The position numbers and the translations under genes are program-made. A stretch of DNA of 64,000 nt from Promicromonospora kroppenstedtii DSM 19349 (GTDB lineage: Bacteria; Actinomycetota; Actinomycetes; Actinomycetales; Cellulomonadaceae), in contig NZ_KI911740.1 of the NCBI RefSeq assembly GCF_000515355.1, positions 64,219 to 128,218 of the forward strand, read 5' to 3'. The notes below the pieces were generated by a model. It ran no database searches. It was not told the DNA's origin and worked only from the letters and a program-made list of their open reading frames with translations. Positions 50,324 to 58,727 of this stretch are shown piece after piece. The number at the start of each line of letters is the position of its first letter. Positions within the stretch are counted from its first letter, which is position 1.

Positions 50324-51226
50324 TCATCCCTCGGCGGTGAAGTTTGGTCCGGTGATGGCCGCGATCACGGTCGTGCCCGGTGGAAACCGCCGCTGTTGAA
50401 TCAGGTCGAACAGGCCGTACATCATCTTGGCGACGTACACCCACTCCAGCCGTAAGCCGTGCTTGCTCTCGAAGTCGTCGATGAAAGCGCGCAGAGAGTC
50501 GTTCGTCTTGGCGAACCCGCCGAAGTGGTAGCCGGTCTCGATCGACCAGTTTTCTGTGACGCGGCCGTAGGCGTCGCGTTGGAAGGAGGCGACGTCGTCG
50601 CGCAGGAAGTCGCCACCCTTCAGCACCGAGAATCCGATGGCAGCACGTGAAGCGGGAAGTGCCGCGGCGATTCCGGCCAGCGTTCCGCCGGTGCCGCTGG
50701 CGCAGCAGATGACGTCGAAGTCCTGGTCGATCTCGTCGACCAGCTCGGCGCATCCCCGCAGCGCGAGCGCGTTGCTGCCGCCCTCGGGGATCAAGTAGAA
50801 GTCCCCGAACTGCTCGCGCAGGCGGTCGATCACCGCCGGATTGGTCTTGGACCGGTAGGTGGTTCGGTCCAGGTAGGTCAGCCGCATGCCGCGCTCGACG
50901 GCGAATTGCAGCGATGGATTCAGCGGGAGGTGCTCTTCCCCGCGGATCACGCCGATCGTGTCGAACGCGAAGATCTGGCCTGCGGCCGCTACGGCACGGA
51001 TGTGGTTGGAGTATGCGCCACCGAACGTCAGGAGACGGCGGGCGCCGGCGTCGCGCGCAGTGGCCAGGTTGTACTTCAACTTGCGCCACTTGTTGCCCGG
51101 CAGCTCGGGGTGGATCAGGTCGTCCCGTTTGAGCAGCAGCCGCACACCCGCGTCAGACAGGCGATCGTCGTGCAGCTCCGTCAACGGCGAGGGCAGGTGG
51201 AGGTCGGGAGCCTCAGCAGCGCACAT
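50324..51226 (-). CDS. PLP-dependent D-cysteine desulfhydrase / ACC deaminase-like enzyme
   Basis: This is a fold-type II PLP enzyme of 300 residues: LKRDDLIHPELPGNKWRKLK with the Schiff-base Lys in GNKWRK, FGGAYSNHIRAVAAAG, IPEGGSNALALRGCAEL and CCASGTGGTLAGIAAAL (phosphate-binding loop). The family contains ACC deaminase and D-cysteine desulfhydrase, which sequence alone does not separate. ATG 51226 follows GGAGG by eight bases and is preferred to 51268 or 51244. It converges with the regulator gene at 50303. A role in the lasso or transfer modules is not apparent; it is probably cargo. Confidence 0.88.
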   Translation of the reverse strand: MCAAEAPDLHLPSPLTELHDDRLSDAGVRLLLKRDDLIHPELPGNKWRKLKYNLATARDAGARRLLTFGGAYSNHIRAVAAAGQIFAFDTIGVIRGEEHLPLNPSLQFAVERGMRLTYLDRTTYRSKTNPAVIDRLREQFGDFYLIPEGGSNALALRGCAELVDEIDQDFDVICCASGTGGTLAGIAAALPASRAAIGFSVLKGGDFLRDDVASFQRDAYGRVTENWSIETGYHFGGFAKTNDSLRAFIDDFESKHGLRLEWVYVAKMMYGLFDLIQQRRFPPGTTVIAAITGPNFTAEG

Positions 51227-51735
51227 GCCGACGACCTCCATGACACCGATCCGGACCAGTGCAGTCACAGTAGACGACGGCGGGACGCGGGCCGCACAGG
51301 CGACTCAAGCCGCGGCACGAGCACACCGTCCGCTGGATGTGGGAACCAGACCTCCGCAGAAGGATGGGAAAGCGGAACTGCTGTACGGAATGGCGACACC
51401 TAGGCCCGCCCGCCCTCGGGGATGGGCGGGATGTGCCAAGCCAGGGACCAGGCGAACGCAACCGCGTCCGAGGCGCTACCCGATGGCAGCCACCGACTGG
51501 CTTGGTGCGACGTCGACACGGGCACAGGCGACTCACCGGCACGCGAAAGCCGCGACGTCGCGGCAGCGGCGCGGGCGTCGAGCTGAGGGACAGCAAGTCC
51601 CGCGGGCCGCTTCGGCAGGACCACACCTCTGGCACCAATGGCGGATTGAGTCGTTTGATAGCGGTTGCCGAATGCATGCTGAGGTGCGTTCCGACAATCG
51701 TGCCGGGCCTGGGACGGGCCGCACACCTGACTGGT
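51227..51735. other. Non-coding region before relaxase gene, candidate oriT
   Basis: About 500 bp without a credible gene. It contains CCCGCCC (51405-51411) inverted at 51424-51430 and several shorter GC-rich repeats. MobF-type transfer origins commonly lie directly upstream of the relaxase gene, so oriT may be here, but no conserved nick site was recognised. Confidence 0.3.
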
Positions 51736-54700
51736 GTGGCGGTGTCGATCAGCGTGGTCGCAGCAGGGGACGGAGTCGGGTACCTGCTGCGATCGGTCGT
51801 GCGTGGCGACTGCGACCTGGGTGAGCCGTCGTCGGTGCTTCGCTACTACACAGAGGCTGGCACTCCGCCGGGGCGGTGGCTCGGCAAGGGCGTCACGGAG
51901 TTCGGCGACGGGAAACTGAAGCCCAGCGACGCGGTGACCGAGGAACACCTTAAACGCCTCATCGGCGCGGGCTTGGACCCGGTCACGGGGGAGCCGCTTG
52001 GGCTGACGTTCCCGGAGGCCGCCGGGGCCAGTGACCGGAAGGTGGTAGCCGGATTCGATCTGACGTTCTCGCCGCCGAAGTCGGTCTCGGTGCTGTGGGG
52101 CCTGGCCGACCGCCAGAGCCAGGCGCTGATCCTGGCCGCGCACCACGCCGCGCTGGCGGAGGTGGTGGAGTTCTTCGAGCGGGAGATCGCCGCCACCCGG
52201 ATTGGGCACGGTGGCACCGCGCAGGTCGACATCGCCGGGATAGCTGCCGTCGCGTACGACCATTGGGACTCGCGGGCGCACGACCCGCAGCTGCACACCC
52301 ACCTGGTCATCTCCAACAAGGTCCGCACCCTGATCGACGGCCAGTGGCGCACTCTGGATTCTCGGGCGATGTACAGGGCGCAGGTCGCGCTCTCGGAGCA
52401 CTACAACGCCGTCCTGATGGACCGCCTGACGGGCACCTTCGGGATCGGCTGGGACCAGCGCGACCGCGGCGAGCGGCGCACCAAGGCATGGGAAATCACC
52501 GGTGTCCCCGAGAGCCTGATCAGGGAGTTCTCCTCCCGGTCGCGGGATGTCGACGTCCGCACCGACGAGCTCATCGCCCAGTACGAAGCCCGGCACGGGC
52601 GGCGGCCCTCGCCTGAGACGATCAACAAGCTCCGCTCCCAGGCGACGTTGGAGACCCGGCCGGGGAAGCAGATCCGGTCGCTGGCCGACCTGACCACCGA
52701 ATGGCACCACCGCGCCGGACAGTTGGTGGGGGGCACCGCCGGGTGGGCGCAGGACGTGATCACCTCCGGCCTCGGGCACGTCTTCCGCGCCGACGACGTC
52801 CCGGCGGACCTCGTCGACAAGCTCGCCGCCCGGGCCGTCGACGTCGTCTCCCAGAAGCGCGCCACGTGGACGTACTGGAACCTGTGGGCCGAAGCCACCC
52901 GCCAGACGATGGGCGTGCGCCTGGCATCTCACGAGGAGCGCGAACTGCTCGTGACCCGGGTCGTGGCAGCCGCCCAGGCTCGGTCGCTGCCGCTGACCCC
53001 ACCCGAGCTCGCACCCACCCCGGAGATGCTGCTGCGGGCAGACGGGTCCAGCGCACTACGACCACGGCACCACGTCGTGTACTCCAACACCCGGGTCATG
53101 GCCGCCGAGACCCGGCTCCTGACCCGTGCCGAGGACACCTCCGGTCCGGTGACCGGTCAGAGCGGATTGCGGGTCGCGGTCCGGGCCCGGTACCGCGGCC
53201 ACCACCTGACCATGGAGCAGGCCACGGCGTTGGCGTCAATCGCGACATCGGGCCGACTGGTGGACGTGCTGGTCGGCCCAGCAGGGACCGGGAAGACCAC
53301 TGCGATGTCCGCCCTGCTGACCGCCTGGCACCACGACCACGGGCCAGGGTCAGTGATCGGGCTGGCGCCCTCGGCCGCCGCCGCGAAGGTCCTGGCCGAG
53401 GACCTCGGTATCCCGTGCGACACCACCGCCCGGTGGCTCACTTCCTATCACCACGGGCACACGCAGTTCACGCAGGGGCAGATGGTGATCGTGGATGAGG
53501 CCTCCCTCGCAAGCACCATGGACCTGGACCGCATGACTGCCGCTGCCGAACAAGCGGGCGCGAAGGTGCTCCTCGTGGGAGACCCCGCGCAGTTGCAGTC
53601 GGTGGACGCGGGCGGTGCGTTCGGCATGCTCGTCGAAGCACGCAACACTGCTGCCGTCGAGGATCCAACCCTCGTAGCCAGGGGTGCGCCGACGTTGTCC
53701 GGGGTGCACCGGTTCCGCCACGACTGGGAGAAAACGGCCTCCCTCGCCCTCCGCGATGGAGACGCCTCGGTGATCGACACCTACGACCATCACGACCGCA
53801 TCCGCGAAGGCACCACCGCGGAGATGATCGACACGGCGTATGCCGCCTGGCAACGGTCCATCGCGGTGGGGGAGACCAGTGTGCTGGTGGCCGAGGCCAT
53901 CAACGTCGTGCACAACCTGAACCAGCGCGCCCGCGCGGACCGCATCCTGACCGGCCTCACCAGCCCTGGACGCGACGTCCCCCTGGCCGACGGCGGCCGT
54001 GCCTCGGTGGGGGACCTTGTCATCACCCGCCGCAACGACCGCACGCTGACCACCAGGCGGGACGTGCTCGACGGCGGCTTCGTTCGCAACGGCGACCGCT
54101 GGCAGATCATTGCGGTGCACCAGGACGGGTCGGTCGAGGCGCACCGCGAAGGACAGAAGTTGGGTGCCAGCGTGCTGCTGCCGGCCGACTACGTCGCTGA
54201 GCACCTTGACCTCGGCTACGCGGTCACAGCTCACCGTGCCCAAGGCCTGACCGTGGACACCTCCCACGTCCTAGTCACCCGCACCACTACCCGCGAGAAC
54301 GTCTACGTCGCGATGACCCGCGGCCGTGACACCAACATGGCGTACGTCGCGCTGGACCAGCCCACCACCGACCACAACCCACGCCCCGACGACAAGACCA
54401 CCGCCCGCAGCATCCTGTTCGGGGTGCTCCAGCATTCCGGCGCCGAGCTGTCCGCCCACCAGACCCGGACCGTCGAACATTACAAGTGGACCGGCATCGC
54501 GCAGCTCGCGGCCGAGTACGAAGTCATCGCGAGCCTCGCCCAACGCGACCGCTGGGCCGATGTGGCTCTGCGGACGTTCGTCACTGACGGCAGGCTCACT
54601 CCTGCCGAAGCGCGCACCGCGATCGACAGCGACTCGTTCTGGTCCCTGTGTGCCGAACTGCGCCGCATCGAAGCCACCGGCCATGACGTCCACGCGACAC

Positions 54701-55209
54701 TGCGGCGGGTCGTCAGGCAGCGCAACCTCATCGACGCCGACGACCCCTGTGCCGTCGTCCTGACCCGACTCGCCCGTGACGAGCGTCGCAACGCACGACC
54801 GTCAAAGCGCGCGGTACCGCTGATCGCCGGCCTGATCCCGCCTGCCCGCGGACCGATGCCCGACGACGTGCGCGAAGCCCTCGACGAACGTGCTCGCCTG
54901 CTCGAAGAACGCGCCACGACACTGGCACGGACCGCGATCCAAGACCGGGCCGGATGGGTGCACCGCATGGGATACGGCGTCAGGCTGTACGGCCACGGGC
55001 CGGTGCCACGCGAACTCGTCGTTGTTGCCGCCTACCGCGACAAGTACGGCATCACGGGGCGCGAACCGCTCGGCCCAGCGGCGAACGACCCGCGTCAAGG
55101 ACACGACCGCGAGACGGTCCGCGCCGCGGTCAGCAAGGCTCACAGGACGACACAGGTCGCGCCCCTGATCCCTGCGCTATCCATACCTTCGCCATCGATC
55201 GGCATGTGA
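51736..55209 (+). CDS. MobF-family relaxase with C-terminal helicase (TrwC/TraA-like)
   Basis: This conjugative relaxase of about 1157 residues nicks and unwinds transfer DNA. The N-terminal TrwC domain has the nucleophile tyrosines in LRYYTEAG (Tyr37/38), FDLTFSPPKSVSVLWGL and the HUH metal site HDPQLHTHLV (His182, 187, 189). The helicase part has Walker A VGPAGTGKTTAM, Walker B VIVDEASLAST, VGDPAQLQSVDAGG, YAVTAHRAQGLTVD and VYVAMTRGRD. A helical C-terminal domain follows from about residue 890. The start is GTG 51736 or 51742; the frame is open upstream but non-coding. It marks this DNA as a mobilisable or conjugative element, although no type IV secretion genes lie in the window. Confidence 0.95.
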   Translation: MAVSISVVAAGDGVGYLLRSVVRGDCDLGEPSSVLRYYTEAGTPPGRWLGKGVTEFGDGKLKPSDAVTEEHLKRLIGAGLDPVTGEPLGLTFPEAAGASDRKVVAGFDLTFSPPKSVSVLWGLADRQSQALILAAHHAALAEVVEFFEREIAATRIGHGGTAQVDIAGIAAVAYDHWDSRAHDPQLHTHLVISNKVRTLIDGQWRTLDSRAMYRAQVALSEHYNAVLMDRLTGTFGIGWDQRDRGERRTKAWEITGVPESLIREFSSRSRDVDVRTDELIAQYEARHGRRPSPETINKLRSQATLETRPGKQIRSLADLTTEWHHRAGQLVGGTAGWAQDVITSGLGHVFRADDVPADLVDKLAARAVDVVSQKRATWTYWNLWAEATRQTMGVRLASHEERELLVTRVVAAAQARSLPLTPPELAPTPEMLLRADGSSALRPRHHVVYSNTRVMAAETRLLTRAEDTSGPVTGQSGLRVAVRARYRGHHLTMEQATALASIATSGRLVDVLVGPAGTGKTTAMSALLTAWHHDHGPGSVIGLAPSAAAAKVLAEDLGIPCDTTARWLTSYHHGHTQFTQGQMVIVDEASLASTMDLDRMTAAAEQAGAKVLLVGDPAQLQSVDAGGAFGMLVEARNTAAVEDPTLVARGAPTLSGVHRFRHDWEKTASLALRDGDASVIDTYDHHDRIREGTTAEMIDTAYAAWQRSIAVGETSVLVAEAINVVHNLNQRARADRILTGLTSPGRDVPLADGGRASVGDLVITRRNDRTLTTRRDVLDGGFVRNGDRWQIIAVHQDGSVEAHREGQKLGASVLLPADYVAEHLDLGYAVTAHRAQGLTVDTSHVLVTRTTTRENVYVAMTRGRDTNMAYVALDQPTTDHNPRPDDKTTARSILFGVLQHSGAELSAHQTRTVEHYKWTGIAQLAAEYEVIASLAQRDRWADVALRTFVTDGRLTPAEARTAIDSDSFWSLCAELRRIEATGHDVHATLRRVVRQRNLIDADDPCAVVLTRLARDERRNARPSKRAVPLIAGLIPPARGPMPDDVREALDERARLLEERATTLARTAIQDRAGWVHRMGYGVRLYGHGPVPRELVVVAAYRDKYGITGREPLGPAANDPRQGHDRETVRAAVSKAHRTTQVAPLIPALSIPSPSIGM

Positions 55210-55285
55210 GATCGAGGCCGGAAACCTCGCGGGATGGACTGAGGGCGGGCATCGGCGTGACGTACTGCCATAGTCCACCACGGTC

Positions 55286-55800
55286 GGCGTCCTCACCCGC
55301 ACGGGCGCCGAGCTCTCCGCCCACGAGACCCTGCGCGCCGAGTACCAGAAGTGGGCCGGCCGCGAACGGCTCATCGCTGAGTACGAGCACCTCGCCGACC
55401 ATGCCTAACTCCCACGCTGGACCCACCTCATGCTCGGAGTGCTCACCGGCGCAGGCCGACTCACCAAGGACGAAGCCGCCGGCGCGATCACGACGGACGC
55501 GTTCGGGCCAATGTGCCGCGAGCTCCGCCGCGCCGAAGACCACGGGCGCGACGTCGAACGAGTCCTGCCCGCAGTCGCCGCCTACGGCACGCTCCTCAGA
55601 GCCGACGACATCTGCGCCGTCCTCAAGCACCGCCTCACCCGCGCCACAGCAAGTCAGGCCCAGGCGGGGTCCGGGTCCTGCCCGGCGGGATCCCGCAAAC
55701 GGCCGGTCCGATGCCCGACGACGAACGCATGGCCCTTGACGCACGAGCTGCCGCTGGGAGCACCCGCCGGGAGGACGAGCACCGCAGGCCCGCATCGCCG
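55286..55800 (+). pseudogene. Decayed C-terminal part of a second relaxase
   Basis: GVLTRTGAELSAHETLRAEY, then LIAEYEHLADHA with an in-frame TAA at 55406, then LTGAGRLTKDEAAGAITTDA and CRELRRAEDHGRDVERVL, and after a frameshift GPMPDDERMALDARA. Each segment aligns in order with the C-terminal domain of the intact relaxase just upstream (GVLQHSGAELSAHQTRTVEH, DGRLTPAEARTAIDS, CAELRRIEATGHDVHATL, GPMPDDVREALDERA). It is thus the tail of a diverged homologue with one nonsense codon and one frameshift, left directly behind the intact gene, consistent with recombination between related elements. Confidence 0.85.
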
Positions 55801-55804
55801 GACC

Positions 55805-56059
55805 TCACATGACGGGTCGTGGGCCGTCCCCTCGTCGGCTGATGTGGCCCCAGTCGTCGCCGACGACGGTCTCGGCTGCGTCCTCGCCCCAGTCGAGGCT
55901 CCAGACCAGGTGGGTGAGTTCCTGTGCGGTCTGGGCGTCGATGCGTGTTCCGTTCGTGGTCAGGTCGAATCCGGCCGCCACGGCGCTTGCGGTCGAGCGG
56001 GGAAGCACGAGGGTGTCTTGTGCGTTGCGCAGGGCGATTAGGTAGTCGAGAACCTGCAT
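55805..56059 (-). CDS. Small unknown element protein (84 residues)
   Basis: No family is recognised. The acidic soluble protein has LDYLIALRNAQDTLVLPRST and a C-terminal AQELTHLVWSLDWGEDAAET. It is the last gene of a tight minus-strand group, two bases after the 126-residue gene. GC-biased codons and tight packing support it as real. Confidence 0.6.
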   Translation of the reverse strand: MQVLDYLIALRNAQDTLVLPRSTASAVAAGFDLTTNGTRIDAQTAQELTHLVWSLDWGEDAAETVVGDDWGHISRRGDGPRPVM

Positions 56060-56061
56060 CG

Positions 56062-56442
56062 CTAGGGCCGGGTTCCCTGCTCACGCTTGATCCAGAGCGC
56101 GACGTCGCCGGCGTGGTTTTGCGGCAGGTGCCGGATCGCCGGGCTGGTCTTCGTCGGATCCGGGTAGCGGCTGTCGTACCACTGCTGGATGGCCAGCTCG
56201 AGAGCCTCGGCCGGGGCGCGCCCTTCGAGCAGGTGCAAAAGGCCCAGTGGCTCGGGTGCGTCGGGAACGCCGTCGGACGGAGAGACGCGGACGTCGAGCT
56301 CGCCCGGGTCGCGGATCAGCTGTGGTCGGCGGGCACGAACCTCGGTGAGGAGGTATTCGAGGTTGTCTCGAGCGCTCGGCGTGTCCCACTCGGCCTCGCC
56401 GTTCTGATTGTGCGGCCCTTCGTTCGTCGGGGGGCTGGTCAT
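56062..56442 (-). CDS. Small unknown element protein (126 residues)
   Basis: No family is recognised. It is hydrophilic, with ARDNLEYLLTEVRARRPQLI, LLHLLEGRAPAEALELAIQQ and WYDSRYPDPTKTSPAIRHLP. Its ATG overlaps the stop of the broken upstream gene (56439-56442), and the next gene follows after two bases, so the three form one operon. Function unknown. Confidence 0.6.
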   Translation of the reverse strand: MTSPPTNEGPHNQNGEAEWDTPSARDNLEYLLTEVRARRPQLIRDPGELDVRVSPSDGVPDAPEPLGLLHLLEGRAPAEALELAIQQWYDSRYPDPTKTSPAIRHLPQNHAGDVALWIKREQGTRP

Positions 56443-57225
56443 GCGAAGTCCTGGATGAGGACCGGGCGCGCAAGGACGACCCGTTCGGCGCTTTCGACTG
56501 GCTCGGACGTGATGTCGATGACGGTCGCCACGACACGAGCAGCGGAGTGGCGCTGACGGATCCAGCTGTCCGGGGCCCGTGCCACGGCACCCCCCTTCGA
56601 GGCGCGTTCGGTCTCCCGCCAGGCGAACGCGGCGCGATCCCCGGGTCGAGGTTCTGGCTCTTCTCGCTCATGTGGATGTGCTGACGCGCGTGCGGGCTGT
56701 CGAGCCCGAGTTCTGCCGCGATGAACGAGGAGAGGAATCCCGGATCGGAGGGGTACGTGTCCGACTGTCTCCGGCACCTGCGACGCCCAGCTCGCTCTGC
56801 AGACGTTGTCGAGCGACCCGACGAGCACGAGATGGAGTCCAGAGGCCTCCTGGCCATCGGGGGAGCCTGTCGGCTGGTGGAGCGGCGAGATGACCGCGTG
56901 AGCCCAGAACGCGGCGACGCTGACGTTCTCGCCGCGGCGGATATCGCCGAACCTGAGGAAGGGCATGATCCCCGAGTTCAGGGCATTCAGGCGAAGGTCG
57001 AGGATCTGGCCCTCTTCGACCGTGGTCCACGGGTTTGGTGAGCACCGCTCGACCGCGCCTGCGGCTACGTCCGAGCGCGTGGTCCACCTGGTCCTGGAAT
57101 CCGGTCTCGACAGTTCGACTGGTGCTGCCGGTCAGGATCTTGCTCAGCCCGAACGACCTGGTCGTCTCCTTGACGCGGCTGGTCTCGATCTCGTCCAGCG
57201 CTCTCGATGACGTGTAGAACGACAC
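56439..57225 (-). pseudogene. Unknown element gene broken by several frameshifts
   Basis: Reading the minus strand, coherent protein-like segments change frame at least three times: SFYTSSRALDEIETSRVKET and SKILTGSTSRTVETGFQDQV (from 57225), then DVAAGAVERCSPNPWTTVEE, ALNSGIMPFLRFGDIRRGEN and VSVAAFWAHAVISPL, then SDTYPSDPGFLSSFIAAELG and HIHMSEKSQNLDPG, then QRHSAARVVATVIDITSEPV to the stop at 56439. Together they make about 260 residues of one unrecognised soluble protein. The downstream gene is still coupled by an ATGA overlap. It is either true decay or clustered sequencing errors; three shifts in 800 bp in otherwise clean DNA favours checking the reads. Confidence 0.6.
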
Positions 57226-57296
57226 GCTTGGCCCCCCTGGACGTGTTGAGCGACTGGCTCGGTGGTGGTTCGGTGCTACATCCGCAAGCCGCAGGG

Positions 57297-57581
57297 CTAC
57301 GAGACGTGCTCGCCGTCGCGCAGTTGCTTGATCTCGGCGATCCAGCGCTCTTGGAGAGCGAGGACCCTCAACGGCTGCCTGTGCAGATCGGCTTGCATGG
57401 CACGGTCGGCCTCGTCGGTGACGTCGATCCGCGTCTGCCAGTAGTCACGCTCGATGTCGTCAGTGGCCGCATCGCGGTGCTTGCCCAGGAGATGTAGGAG
57501 CATCTGCGCGCCCTGGTGTGTGCCATCGATGAGGGCGGCGTCGTCTCGGATCCGGTCGGCGATGGTCGGCTTCGGCGTCAC
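57297..57581 (-). CDS. Small helical protein (94 residues), unknown
   Basis: No family is recognised. The sequence is almost entirely helical and charged (TIADRIRDDAALIDGTHQGA, LLHLLGKHRDAATDDIERDY, LQERWIAEIKQLRDG), compatible with a small coiled-coil or DNA-associated protein. It lies about 70 bp upstream of the broken gene and is co-directional, so it probably heads the same operon. Confidence 0.6.
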   Translation of the reverse strand: MTPKPTIADRIRDDAALIDGTHQGAQMLLHLLGKHRDAATDDIERDYWQTRIDVTDEADRAMQADLHRQPLRVLALQERWIAEIKQLRDGEHVS

Positions 57582-57786
57582 GACAGGCTGTCTACCAGGA
57601 ACGGAACCCCAGGTGGGGGGTGGGGGCGTGTTCGCGCAGCCTGTCGGGCACGATCGTCGGTAGGGTGTCCAGCGAGCAACTGTGGATGGCCCGCGGCCCG
57701 CCGGTCACCTACGGGGTCCCAGGTGTTTGCTGTGACAGCCTGGGCCGCTTAACCGCCGTAATCGACGCATACCGGGGAGTGGCCGC

Positions 57787-58458
57787 GTGCCGGACTGGCA
57801 GAGAACCGACGCCTTCATCGACGACAACGTCGCGTTCCTCGAGGAAGACCTCGACAACCGGTCAGCCGCCATCGACGACGCACGCGGTGCCCTCGACGAA
57901 GGTCTCGCGGAAACCGACACCGCGGCTGTGGCGTCTGCGGTCGACGAGGTTGCGGCAGCGGCCCGCGGTGCGGCGATCTCCGCGATCAAGCTCACGGTCT
58001 TCAAGGAAGCTCAGGCGGGCCTCGCCGCCGGCCATGGTGCGGGTGTCGAGGAACGGGACCTGCTCCCCGCGCCCTCTTCAACTGAGCCGCTGGAACCCGC
58101 GACCACGCGCAACGTTCTGGGCCACCTCGGCGAAAGCGGCCCTGGCGCGATCCCGGACGAGATACAGCGGGAGTTCACCGCTGTGCTCAAGGAGGTCGTG
58201 ACCCGCGCGGGGGACACGTTGCGACATGCGGCCGAGAGTGTCGGATCCACGCTGACTGCGGCACACGAGGCAGCTGCGGACGGCGACCTGCCCGCCACTG
58301 TGCAGTCGGCGTACGCCATCGACGCCACGGCGGCGATCCTTCCGGCGGCTCATCGCGAGTGGCTCGTCGCTGCCGGCGAGTTGGCGAACATCGACAGCAC
58401 CGGGGTGCCTCAAGGACTCGAGTCCTGGCTGCGGGAGAACGGCGGACCGCAGAGCTGA
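57787..58458 (+). CDS. Acidic helical protein of unknown function upstream of hsd genes
   Basis: No family is recognised. The 223-residue protein is Ala/Glu/Asp-rich and predicted all-helical (FLEEDLDNRSAAIDDARGAL, AVASAVDEVAAAARGAAISA, LKEVVTRAGDTLRHAAESVG). There is no signal or membrane segment. GTG 57787 follows GGGGAG by eight bases. It ends about 270 bp before hsdM; the intervening DNA shows no gene. It could be an accessory protein of the restriction system or unrelated cargo. Confidence 0.65.
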   Translation: MPDWQRTDAFIDDNVAFLEEDLDNRSAAIDDARGALDEGLAETDTAAVASAVDEVAAAARGAAISAIKLTVFKEAQAGLAAGHGAGVEERDLLPAPSSTEPLEPATTRNVLGHLGESGPGAIPDEIQREFTAVLKEVVTRAGDTLRHAAESVGSTLTAAHEAAADGDLPATVQSAYAIDATAAILPAAHREWLVAAGELANIDSTGVPQGLESWLRENGGPQS

Positions 58459-58727
58459 TCTGCATGGCTCGACCTGCATGTTCCGGCAGTGGGCGCCGCG
58501 TCGCGCGACTGGCCGGTGGCGCTCTGGAGCAGACCCGCCGCCGGGTCCAGTTGGAGCGGTTGAAGCGACCTTGGGCGTCTACCTGCACTTGGTCGCCGTC
58601 TGCCGGTGCCAGGACCGGACCCGCGGCCCCAGCGGCCGGTGTCTTCAGACCCACTGACGCCCTCGAACGGGATGGGGCATGTAATGTTCCTGATACACAG
58701 GCGCGGAGATCTAGGATCAAGGTGAAC

